A DNA stretch of 64,000 nucleotides from Siphonodentalium dalli. Taxonomy: Eukaryota > Mollusca > Scaphopoda > Gadilida > Siphonodentaliidae. The notes under the pieces are model-generated. The model did not search any database. It was not told the origin of the DNA and was given only the letters and a program-made list of their open reading frames with translations. The stretch covers positions 202,042,690-202,106,689 of the forward strand of contig CP136069.1 of the NCBI GenBank assembly GCA_032622095.1, read 5' to 3'. Every line of letters begins with the position of its first letter. The stretch's first letter is position 1. The position numbers and the translations under genes were made by a program. Shown piece by piece: positions 36,519-47,531 of this stretch.

Positions 36519-36700
36519 TTAAGACGTCATATAGAGTATGTATGTTTATTATGCTGTCATACAGCGTGTGTAGGTTTCTTATGACGTCATATATCGTATG
36601 TATGTTTGTTATGATTTCATACATCGTATGTAGGTTTGTTATAACGCCATACATCGTATGTATGTATGTTATGACGTCATACAGCGTATGCAGTTTTGTA
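36519..36700 (+). repeat. 30-base minisatellite with CRE-like TGACGTCA cores
   Basis: About six copies of a unit like TTATGACGTCATACATCGTA plus TGTATGTTTG. Two copies hold a perfect palindromic TGACGTCA; others have single changes. Frames on both strands are repeat artefacts. It lies just 5' of the CTLD1 first exon on the gene's strand. Confidence 0.8.
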
Positions 36701-36811
36701 TTTCGTGTATACATCGACCTACATTTTTCCTAGTAATAAAATGCGCATATATAATTTTGAGGCTTGGAATTCGCAAATTATGTCTGCGCAATTTTGTTTG
36801 AGGAAGCCATG

Positions 36812-39294
36812 CACTGAAAAAAAACTTAGTCAAAAGTAACTAAGTTACCTTAGTCAGAACCCCCGTCTCAAAACTAAAATAACTTAGCTTAGTCAGAAAT
36901 GACTAAGGTTGCCCTTAGTCATTTCTGACTAAGGCCTTAGTCAGAAATAACTAAGGCCTTAGTCAGAAATAACTAAGGCCTTAGTCATAAATAACTACGG
37001 CTTGACTAAGTCATCACTGTATCCATTAGTACATTTAATTGGACCTAATTACTGGGGGTAGCATAGCCCTGCAACCTCAGCTGAACATCGCAACTGCAGA
37101 TTCAAATAACTGAAAATAATGACTTACATGTATCAAAATAAATGTTATTAACTATTGAAACAATTAGACAATATAAACAATGTTTTATCTTGAAAGAAAA
37201 TTATTCATCACAAAATACTAGTATGCATTGAATATACATTCAATATCTGACCAGTCGATAATTGTTTCAAATTGAAACAAAAAGTTATGCTTACATTAAA
37301 ATGATAACGAGCGACCAACATAGAAGATTAAATCGGAGGAAATGAAGAGTTTTTTTAGAAGAAAAATTATATGATAAATATCTTCACCACTATCTGTGGA
37401 ACTGAGGGCTTGTGTCAAGCCACGGTGGAGTTTCCGACACACATCGTGACTTGCCTTCAGGCTCGTCACAATAATTTCAGGAACACCGCTTTGGCTTGAT
37501 ACAAGCGTGCATATCCACACATGCATAGCACTTGGTGATAACCTCTATTTAACAAATGAATGTCTGTTTTCAGAAATGCATGCAATTATGAACGCTTTGT
37601 TGCGGTCACATTTTGAGTGAATCGCGGAAACAAACCTCGCAATATTTGATTTAAATGTCACAATTTTGAGCGCAAAGTGTCACCATATTAAAGCGCAAAA
37701 TATTGCAATAATGTCACAAGCGACATGCTTATAAGCGTTTCCAATTGCGAAAATAGCATGCTTAATATACCACTTCTTTTGACTGGTACTGCACTACTGT
37801 ATATATCAACAATAGCTATTTGGTATTGGTCCCTTCAAGACAACAGCAGATCCAATAAACATGTAACTGTGCGCAATGACTTGGCGACAATGTTCTCATG
37901 TAGTCGCACATTTTCCATGAAATATCAGTGAATCAGCCGAAGATAGTTTGATAAGAACATCCAACCAATAATAGTGTACTCCTGGTAAGTTGTCGTGATA
38001 CCGGTAACTTGACGATAACATGGTGAATAATGACAATGTCTCATATCCACACGTTTCAATGAACAATGATGAACACGGGATGAATTGGTTGGGGTCATTG
38101 TAAAGTTGGAATTGTAGATATGTGATCAGTCATCACTACGCGGCACCAGTTTCATTGTTTTTGGTCTTTTTGTTGACATTGAAGCTCTTGTGAATTACAC
38201 TGGTGCGCACAGTACAGTACTAGTACATGTATATCCTCTCTTGTAGTTGTACATGCATGTCAATGTGCTCTGATAGAATTAGATTCTGAACAAGTACTGT
38301 CAACTGCATTTTCAACATTATAATATTAATAGCTGCGCGTTGAGTCGTTGTTATTTGTGTCACTATTGCTTGACATCGAAGCTTGTGTTCATCTGAATGA
38401 AGTCAGACCAGTGATTCGATTGAATGGATCATATCATGATTCATCGATTAATTGGCATGCATCTCTGCTCTCGATTAATTTAGTGGAAATTGTCAATGAT
38501 TAATAAGCCTTTTTTTCGCAGAACAGGTAACAGTTTCGATCATCAATCTAAGCCGGAATGAACTTCAAGTTCAACTTGGGGTACGCGTCCACAATGTCAC
38601 TGCGAATAACGTTCACCACACTGTATGTACTGTACTGTGTACATGTACATGTAACCTTGAAGGAGTCATCAGGCACAAATCTAATTTTGGCAGCAAATAT
38701 TTCAGGCGCCGTCCTTTCACATGTATAATAAAGATTCAAGCTATTATTGACAAATTGTCCACTTGTTGAAAGCAGCTGAATAATTAGTTCAACAATACAC
38801 GATGAACGGTTTCGCAGATTATTTTCATAACTTCTCTTTTATCCTGATTTTATCCGCTCTCCAAATACGCCATGGTTGTTATTTATGTAATATGTCGTCT
38901 CTTTTAGTTCGTTCGACGCCAATATCACGTCTAAATCACTCTGATGTTAGTGATTTTATCGAAATAAAAATGTCAGCCACAAAATGGCGAGACAATAGTT
39001 TGAGTTAAAAATACGTACCCGCCCATATACGTACCGACCCGATTAACACAGAATGAATGCGATATTATATACATATTAAACGTCAGCAGATTAAGATTCA
39101 GTCATACTGTATGGAGTCATTGCCGTATATAATATGTCGCCGATACGTATACTATTGAGTTTTGACGGCATGACTGAATCACGAAAATATTAACCTTAGT
39201 AACTAAGATCAAACTTAGTTACTTTTGGCTAAGTTAGTCAAAAATAACTAAGTTACGGGTTGACTAAGGCTATGACTAAGAGTTTTTTTCAGTG
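36812..39294. mobile_element. CACTG-ended element with TTAGTCA-rich terminal repeats
   Basis: The left end (CACTGAAAAAAAACTTAGTC) and the inverted right end (CACTGAAAAAAACTCTTAGT when read on the minus strand) form terminal inverted repeats followed by several TTAGTCAGAAATAACTAAGG copies. CACTG ends are typical of CACTA/Chapaev-type (CMC) elements. TG flanks both ends, a possible 2-base target duplication. The 2.48 kb interior has no recognisable transposase. Two unassigned minus-strand frames are inside (37296-37526 and about 38548-38838). Confidence 0.6.
38548..38838 (-). CDS. Unassigned open frame inside the CACTG element
   Basis: Open for about 95 codons on the minus strand and rather protein-like in composition: SSCIVELIIQLLSTSGQF, then LNLYYTCERTAPEIFAAK, FVPDDSFKVTCTC, and the end DAYPKLNLKFIPA with a stop at 38548. 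It has four cysteines and no start that stands out. It could be a 3' exon of a host gene, element cargo, or chance. No family is recognised. Confidence 0.25.
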   Translation of the reverse strand, partial: KRSYENNLRNRSSCIVELIIQLLSTSGQFVNNSLNLYYTCERTAPEIFAAKIRFVPDDSFKVTCTCTQYSTYSVVNVIRSDIVDAYPKLNLKFIPA

Positions 39295-40261
39295 TGTCTA
39301 TTAACACTGATTAGCATGATGCCGTTATTTACCTTCTTACAATTTTATGAAATGAACTAGCTGTCGTTATTTGTTTAATACGCATCAATTGACATATATA
39401 GAGCAGTTCCCGCGATAACACCCGCGAATCAGACATATATAGAGCAGTTCCCGCGATAACACCACAACAATGTTACATGAAATAAATAATGTTGATAACT
39501 AAATCGGCTTTTGATGAAATTCCGTTGTTGTTGTTGTTGTAAGTGGCTGATACGGGACGCCGCGAATCAGACAGATATTTATTGCAATCCTTTAAAAAAA
39601 AACTGTGTTCAGAGTAATTACTGGTTATGGATACGGGTACAGAGTAATTACTGGTTATGGATACGGGTACGTCGATACACTCGGAAATTTCCCCTGCATT
39701 CGTTTGCAGGCATTTATCGTGTATCGCACACCATAGTTGTTGCTTTGTGTGTTTGAGCCTGACGCATTATATACCATTAGTGTACCACGGGCTGCAACGT
39801 TAATATATCAATATTTTTGCTTTCAAATAGGAGGTTACTTTAATCCCATAATTATGTAAGCGTTGTGCTTATTTAAGATGAAAACATATTTCAATCAACG
39901 GAACTTACCCATACTCTGACTCTTGACATCACACAGTTAGGCTCGTGGCTATTGATTTTGTTTTTAAACGTGCAGTGTTGCCACCATTGTGATGTATTGC
40001 AGTGTATAGTTGAATTATATTCACACATTTATTTTAGCGCGATGTAAGATGAAAACAGATTTCAAACCCCGGAACTTATCCATCCTCTGTGCACAGGCAA
40101 TTTGGCTTATTCGCGGCTCATTCGATATTTCTATTCACAGTTTATTCCATATTACCAACGCTGAAGCTCATAACCGGCGCGTCCATTGTAAAGAGCACTA
40201 GCACGGCAAGTAATATACGGACCACAAAACGCACCATTTAGCTGGAAATCACATACAGCTC
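39295..40261. other. Short direct duplications, no gene seen
   Basis: Two local duplications: ATATATAGAGCAGTTCCCGC at about 39394 and 39434, and AGAGTAATTACTGGTTATGG at about 39611 and 39641. Short GTT microsatellite near 39521. Nothing coding recognised. Confidence 0.6.
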
Positions 40262-40633
40262 TTAACCCTTTACCCAACAGAAGAGCCCTGTGCCAATGCA
40301 TTCTCTTATATATGCGAGTCGACCATAGGTCGCCTCGCATATATAAGAGAATGCATTGGCTTAACACATTAAAAATTATAAAATTGTTAAAGAATGTAAG
40401 AAAAAATGGTAAAAAGTGCATTCTCTTATATATGCGAGGCGACCTATGGTCGACTCGCATATATAAGAGAATGTATTGGCACAGGGCATAACTGTAACTA
40501 TCACAATGTGGTCAAGGAGCCGGTTCCAATGATATCCATATTTGTATGATTCTATTGAGACAGACCGAAGATATTTTAGGCTGTTGAAGCTTTATTTGGC
40601 CGGTTTTGGCCGGTTTGTTGGGTAAAGGGTTAA
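40262..40633 (+). mobile_element. TTAA-flanked double-hairpin MITE, copy b
   Basis: Same terminal repeats and TTAA flanks as copy a. At 372 bases it is shorter because the AAAAAGATTTG spacer and the start of the second hairpin (the GGCCAATG part) are missing, so the second hairpin has an incomplete left arm. Confidence 0.8.
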
Positions 40634-42938
40634 TAGCGGAAATTTCGTTCTCGGCGCTATATTTAAATCGATCTATGCATGGACGGGCTTTTTGAGGAGG
40701 AAAAAAAAGTAAAATAAAAATCAATGGGTGCTATCTGGATACACAACACGTTTGGATAAATCATGTATGTGATAAAAGTACCCTGTTGAGTCGGGGATTC
40801 GTTTGCCGAGTCGGTTGCCGGCTATTTTAATTCAATTCAATTCGTTATTCGATCTTATCGACCCATAATACATAGGTATTAAGATAACATATAGTACATT
40901 TATGTACATGACTTACATAATCGATATTCAAATGATATACATTAAAATATATGAACAGTATTTACAATATAAATAATATACCTGTTTGCCATATGTGCTG
41001 TCCGCTGGCGCTATATACTATGGTTCCATATTATTGATCCACACAAAGAGCATAGACACCCTCAAATGTATTACCTGCTAGGTAATATAATTAAGAGTAT
41101 GTATCCACTCTGTCGCTTGCGCTTGTTATTTCTTGTTAGCTTCGTAGGAATACAGTGGCATTTACTATCATTTTCGGTATCACAAAATGTTTTCATGCTC
41201 GATTCCCCAAATATCAAATGAAACAGGATATGTTTATCTCCACTGTAATGCAATCCACCAACACAATTGAAGTTGCGAAACTGCACGAAATGCGAATGTT
41301 ATCGGAATTACATGTCATGAAATGAGGTGTCCTGTTTCGGTGATCAAGTTTCTAGGTACGTTCCATGGGTTTACTCGGAACATTGTTTGAACAACTTCCC
41401 GTCCACGGTATATACAGTAAACATATGTATGTGAGCGGTTGACTCGATTAAGCAACTTTTGGCTGCGCGGTAACGTATTTTACGCTCATTGTCTTTTTGC
41501 GACAAATAACTTACGTCACAAAAATAAATATTTAAAAACAATGTACAGGGCCGGCGGTTGCTCGAACAACATTTTTGGAGGACAGGGCGCGTTACCGCCT
41601 AGTTTGTTTCCCCGGTATAATCAGGGTGGGTGCTGCATTGGTTGTTCGGTACATATTCATTGCGTTTACATAACATAAATAATTAAAGAGATGTCGGCCT
41701 AGCAGGGGCACCGGAGTCTCGAGTCCGCTTGTGTGGGGGGGGGGCACAAAATGACAACTCATTAACGCTGAACTGATAGTTAATTGCTACATTATATTTA
41801 TCTACCACTCATTTATATTAAACGTCATATAGGTGGCGTCTATTGGGTCTGCACAAAAACCGTATTAAAGATAGAGTTCCTCCCCATTTTTTAATATTGA
41901 CAGAGGTCTGATGCTAATTTTTGACATGCACGTCGTGTGTTCATTTTAAAAAGACGTATATTTATTATGAAATGACTTATGTTATGTTGGAATTGATCTA
42001 TGAACGGTAACTCTACCTTTGTTAATTTTTCATTTGACGTTTATTAATTTTAAAATGACTTATGTTAAGTTGGAATTGCCTTCTTGGCTGTTATTCAACA
42101 ACATTTAATTGCATGTGACTTATATTAATTTGGAATTTACTTATTTATTATTAGTTATCGCATATTGATTACATTTGGCATGTTTGTTTTACTAATTGGC
42201 CACCATGAAAATCACTTGCAAATATAGTTCAAAGAAATAGGTCGAGTCAGACAAATAGCGAAACTAATACATACCAAAATAATGTCATTCGGTTATTGAA
42301 AACTTATATAAAGCAATTCGTGGTGGGTGATAAATCACCTTGACTTCTATAATTATGTGGCCTTGGCAGTTCAAGGTCACCGTGGATATGTGGAAATGTC
42401 GGCCACTGCACGTGTTTCCATGAACCAATGTAAACTTGTAGGTAGTTATTCAATCATTCACGAAACGCAAAATATATTGTACAATTTCCAAATACCCGAT
42501 TATTAGCAATCGATACCATTGAAACACAAACTTATCAAATATGTCCCATTTGGATTAAAAAGATTTACGCAGTAGACATTCAGCTATCTAGTATACCAAA
42601 ATATATTCGTGTATGCATTGTTGGCCCTATGTTTCGGCTAGATCGCCTGCACTACATGTATATCACCACTGGCCAAGTGGTCATGCTAACGTGCTATGAT
42701 GAGGTTGGGACCTGCTGAATTGCTATAATGATGTTAGGACAAACTGATGCTGTTAACAAAAAGTACCGTTATTTTTTTTAAGTTGTAATTTTTCGCGGTG
42801 TTCCTATAAACATATTCAGGAAAGGCCATTATTCGTATCAAACATTCAAAAACATATTTATTGCGAAAAAATGGTTGTTGAAAATTGACTATACTCACGA
42901 TGGTTATTCGCGTCGTTTCAGAAACACCGGCGCAGGCT
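40634..42938. other. No recognisable gene
   Basis: A TTCAATTCAATTCG stretch near 40830, followed by AT-rich sequence, could be the tail of a minus-strand retroposon, but no body was identified. A poly-G run is at about 41738. Nothing coding is supported. Confidence 0.45.
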
Positions 42939-43328
42939 TTAACCCTTTACCCAACAGAAGGGCCCTGTGCCAATGCATTCTCTTATATATGCGAGTCGAC
43001 CATAGGTCGCCTCGCATATATAAGAGAATGCATTGGCTTAACACATTACAAATTATAAAATTGTTAAAGAATGTAAGAAAAAATGGTAAAAAGTGTTAAA
43101 AAAAGATTTTGTTTAGGCCAATGCATTCTCTTATATATGCGAGGCGACCTATGGTCGACTCGTATATATAAGAGAATGCATTGGCACAGGGCATAACTGT
43201 AACTATCACAATGTGGTCAAGGAGCCGGTTCCAATGATATCCATATTTGTATGGTTCTATTGAGACAGACCGAAGATATTTTAGGCTGTTGAAGCTTTAT
43301 TTGGCCGGTTTGTTGGGTAAAGGGTTAT
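42939..43328 (+). mobile_element. TTAA-flanked double-hairpin MITE, copy c
   Basis: Near-identical to copy a. The left flank is TTAA; the right flank reads TTAT, a one-base change. The short GGCCGGTTTT duplication before the right terminal repeat is present once instead of twice. Confidence 0.8.
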
Positions 43329-45724
43329 TATATTTTTCAAAAACATATATGTTCTTGAATGTTTCACACAAACAGTGGGTTTTTTTTCTCAAATCGCTCG
43401 AATTAGCCAAACACCGCGAAAATTACTACATAAAAAAAATATCGGTACTTTTTCGTAACGGCATCACTTTGTCCTACCCGCATCATAGCAATTCAGCAGG
43501 ACCACCAGCATCATAGCAGGAACACTTGACCAGGGGTGTATATGTCCAGCTCTTAAAATATATGTCGATCAGGCTACCATCTTGTTGCGACCCACAACAA
43601 ATGCTCGTTATGGAAAACCCTTACGTGAACTCTCATTGATAGAGAGATTCCGCTTGTATCGTGTGTACGGAATGTAGGGTTTGTGAGTTTGTGTCCTTGG
43701 TAACTGCGTACTACGTAGCTATTCGTGCGTGTCATGTAGGTGAGTCTGACGTGGGTAATGTAACTTGCAAATGTGTTATACATGTAGACGTTGGAACATA
43801 TATAATTGTCAGATTATTGACATTAACCTCTCCGTATGTATCGATCCACTAATGTTGATTGTAGTTACATGCATGCGACTTTCAATCCATCACGTGATTT
43901 TCCACTCACAGTGATTCGATATGAGTATTATCTTATTATAGTGATGTTACCTAGCAATTAACTTACAAGCTTTTCGTCAATAAGACTAACAATCTCCCCA
44001 ATTATAAGCAATATTGCCATGAGTGTCTCGAAACAGCAACACTGTTGAAAAATTCAGGTTATCAAATATAAGTTAAGTTTTTGTTATAATAATTTGTTAT
44101 AATCAGTCAGTCGCGTATAGACAACAAACGTGTGGAATCACGTGCCCTGTGACGTTAGAGTTACAATAACACACACAATCGCTAGAAGGGGAGTCTCTCT
44201 ATTGTTACAAGCTGAAGAAACACGGGTCGTTATTTTATTTCTGGGTCGCTAATTATTGCTATCACTTCAATAAGTTGTTCCGAAACATTCACATTATCTG
44301 TATAAATATTGAAGCGAACGGTGTTGTCTTCGTATGTTTTCAAGCGTTATCTATCCAAGATACGAGCTATAACATGTGGGATAAACCGTTTGCTCCTTTC
44401 CGCGCGCGTTTGATTTAAATTTCACATTGATCGGTTCACTGATATATAGCCATGCAGACTGGTATAATCATCCATGTTGTGTAATTAAACAATACACATG
44501 CATATTAACGATGAAATAGACATGTAAGGAATAAACACATTTACAGTTAAACAGAATGCGCGAGGAAATGCGCTGGCCTTTATCTCCTAGGTTAGCGCGT
44601 TTTCAGGACAGATAACTCTGGAAAACCGACGAAGTCAACACTTTCATGAGTATTGATTGTATTTGTCGACCAACTGAGATCCACGAAATCCGAAAAAAAG
44701 TAAAAAATGTAAAAAAACAAAAACAAAAACAAAAAACTCACTTTGTTCAAGTTTGGACCTAGACATCACGTGCAGCTGTAATTTGCAACTTGAAAAATAA
44801 TTTATTTATTATTCCGCTTTATAGCCCCTAATAAAGTTTATCGTCGTGTTTCAAACATTTACCGAGATTATTGGTATAGTTGTTATAACTAATGACAATT
44901 TTATATCTTATCAAACAACGGAACTTTCACAATAATATGTGACAAAACTATTCTTAATTAAGCTTTATTTTTTGAAAAGTTAACTATACAATTTATGATT
45001 GCTTGATATATAAGTGTCTTACTGTTTAGATAATTGCATTCTTTCTTGGAAATATATTTTCTAGCTCTATTGCGTGGAATTTTTAAAACTTTAAAAACAA
45101 TAAAATAATCAAACCTTATGTAAGAAAGATAGTTTTCTATCTTCAAGAAAAACACCCACTAGATTAAGATTTGTTTCACTTGAATATTCTTCAATAAAAT
45201 ACTATGCAGCTATAATTTATATTCTTATCAAAGAAAAATGTGAGCGATGGGTTTCTTGGCCCAATACAAGTTTGTTGACTCAGTTTTCTGGATCCCAACA
45301 ATATGTTAGAATCAATGTTCCTGATATTCTCCCTAGAAAATTATATTCTTTATGTTTGTGTTCTCAATTTTGGGAAAATATTTACTGCAGTATTACTATA
45401 TGTATTATTAATTAGTTCAAATGGTCGAACAGGGCCTGTATTGGTTTTGTTCCACGTCAAGGCTTCGTTAGTTTTCCGTGGATTACATCAGCTTAATTAA
45501 CCTGTAACTCGCTACAATGCAAGTAGAATCCATCGATCCCAGAAATATATGATAAACTTGGCTGCATATAGACACACGAATCTGTTTACCATTACATATC
45601 CACAAATGGGTTTCTTATGTAACACGATGCGCAATAATCATCACCAACTGAGCCACCGGGCCTGTACTGGCGCACTCTTATATTTCTGAGTAAGTTAATA
45701 ATATATAATCGGGTATGAACTAAC
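43329..45724. other. No recognisable gene
   Basis: AT-rich sequence with an AAAAACAAAAAC patch near 44705. Short frames only. Nothing is supported. Confidence 0.55.
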
Positions 45725-45930
45725 CTGATATCGCCGTCAAAATTGAACACCAAATGGTAAGCATGTAGCGGATATCCTGTCTCGTCACTTCCATCGTCTC
45801 CAATGATCTGCGTCTCCGGACGTGCGGTATCGAAGTTTAATAATTTGAACACCAGATCAATTACGTCGGTCTTCTCTGGTCTGAGTGCGACATTAGTTTG
45901 CCGATGGATTTTTAAGTTACTCCTTAATAG
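45725..45930 (-). CDS. Internal exon of an unknown protein family (intact copy)
   Basis: Minus-strand exon, 206 bases, proposed from an acceptor-like TTTCTCGGTAG to a strong donor TCAG/GTTAGT, phase 0 in and phase 2 out. It reads KIHRQTNVALRPEKTDVIDL, then VFKLLNFDTARPETQIIG, DDGSDETGYPLHAYHL and VFNFDGDI. The second half is shared with the frameshifted exon at 2900-3080, where many changes are silent, which argues for true coding use. Acidic GDDGSDE and FDGD suggest a calcium-touching or solvent loop, but I recognise no family. Its phases do not match the lectin modules, so it probably belongs to another gene. Neighbouring exons were not found. Confidence 0.55.
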
Positions 45931-46074
45931 CTACCGAGAAATAGATCGTGCGGGGAGAAACACTGCCATACCTTTTAATAAATGTATGTATCGACCTTCG
46001 CCACAGAGTGCAGGTCCGGTAAAGAGATAATATAATGATCCAGTTTCACCGCGTATATCCCGCGACACCCGGTT

Positions 46075-46505
46075 GTGTCGGAATTTGATCAGTTTGGTCC
46101 TTTTGATAGTATATCAGATCAGATCTGCATAAACAAAGAATCAGATCTGCATAAACAACAATGGACTGATTTAAATGGACCTGTGTCTTGTTACAACAAC
46201 AAGTTATCCCAGCTGCTAGACCAACATGCACCAACTAAGACCAAAACAATAGTCGTGCGTCCAACGCTACCCTGGTTCAACGACAACCTGAAAGTACTCA
46301 AAGCCGACCGGAGAAAAAAGGAGAGGACCCGAGGCACGTCTGCAGAACATGAAAGATCGTACTGTGATGCCCGAAACAAGTTATCCAATCAACTAAAGAA
46401 AGCCCGGAAGTCACACTACACCACTCTATCAACAAGTGCGAAGGTGACACCAGGCAACTTTTCAAAGTTGTGAAAAAGATGTGTGAGGAGAAACTGAGGA
46501 AGTAA
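46075..46505 (+). mobile_element. LINE ORF2 fragment (endonuclease-RT linker region)
   Basis: Plus-strand frame with YNNKLSQLLDQHAPTKTKTI, then RPTLPWFNDNLKVLKADRRK and SYCDARNKLSNQLKKARKSH. This is the pattern found between endonuclease and reverse transcriptase of non-LTR retrotransposons: a linker with HAP, then PWFN..L...K..RR. A frameshift near 46430 is followed by the matching continuation NKCEGDTRQLFKVVKKMCEE. It is a dead fragment without the catalytic domains. AGATCTGCATAAACAA is duplicated at its start. Confidence 0.7.
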
Positions 46506-46506
46506 A

Positions 46507-46960
46507 TTATGTACCATCATTAAGGGGTGGTATCGGTTTAGATCGTGGTTTTAGAAATGTATTTAATGTCTTCCACCATACCGATGTCTCTGTATCTTTG
46601 TTATCAAGAATAGTTTGTATTTTATCAATATGCGAATGTTTAGCTACTCTAATGGCGTGTACTGTTTCATTTCTTTTCGATCGGTAATTAGTCCACGAAT
46701 TCACTGTATTTTTGCGCTTTGCTATTCTATATGTTCGCTTTCTTTGTCTTATTAATTTGCGAATTGACGCATTCATCCAATCGGGTTCATTAGTTCGAAT
46801 TGTAATTTCCTTGTGGGGAATATATTTTTCCATTATATTTTTTAGTTTAGTTGTGAATATTGATGTCAGGTCCACTGTGGTTGCGTTTTCCATGTCTGAG
46901 AGGTAATTCCAGGAGGACAATTCTTCATTCGCGTCGTGTTGATGGAAAGGGGTAGATTAC
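46507..46960 (-). mobile_element. Second LINE linker fragment, opposite strand
   Basis: Minus-strand frame with SSWNYLSDMENATTVDLTSI, then KYIPHKEITIRTNEPDWMNA, SIRKLIRQRKRTYRIAKRKN and WWKTLNTFLKPRSKPIPPL. Again this is the region between endonuclease and reverse transcriptase of a LINE (P.K....R...P.W....IR.L...R), but from a different family than the adjoining plus-strand piece. The two pieces abut tail to tail within a few bases. Confidence 0.7.
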
Positions 46961-47074
46961 ACAATTTCAATACGGGCCTATTTCGTACGGAAATAGTCTC
47001 ATATTGGACTGTTTTAAAAGCCACCTAGTACCACCGTATCCACTGGACCTTGTCTCGCTAGACTATTGAACAAC

Positions 47075-47531
47075 TGTAATACTTTCAGACGACGTCGACG
47101 TATGTAAGTAGGGTTAATCGTAGCTGAAAGTTCAATGTCTTTAGCTGAAATGTCGGTGTCCTAATCTTCTGGGAATTATAACTCTGAGTGGATGACCTAT
47201 AATTATGGGTCATTGACTTTTAGAGTTAAATGCTTTGTCAAAGCGGATTATTAATTGTCCATCTGGTTTGATGTAAGCGACACTTGTCCCAGTCAGATCA
47301 CGACATTTGGCGGCTAAGAGCGTTGTCCTTTTCAGCGGATATATACTAGGAGAGCCAAGCTCTCGGAGACTCTTGCTCAGACTCTCGACTCGAACGCATT
47401 AGCGAGAAGTCATGTTATTATATTTTTCTCCGTGGCCGCCTGGTGTGATGTTGTAAATATTTGTACAATAAATTTCATCAACGTGTTTCCGAGAATTCCA
47501 ACTTAATGGTTAGAACCTGGGGAGTGCTACA
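47075..47531 (+). repeat. Left LTR
   Basis: 457 bases. It contains a TATA-like GGATATATACTAGG near 47338 followed by a hairpin-forming GAGAGCCAAGCTCTC, and an AATAAA near 47467, giving the plus orientation. Compared with the right LTR it has a 13-base extra piece (CGCATTAGCGAGA) and only a handful of substitutions. Confidence 0.75.

Noticed and set aside
40828-40985. TTCAATTCAATTCG tract as a LINE or SINE tail
   Set aside because: No body or coding remnant adjoins it; simple-sequence chance is as likely.
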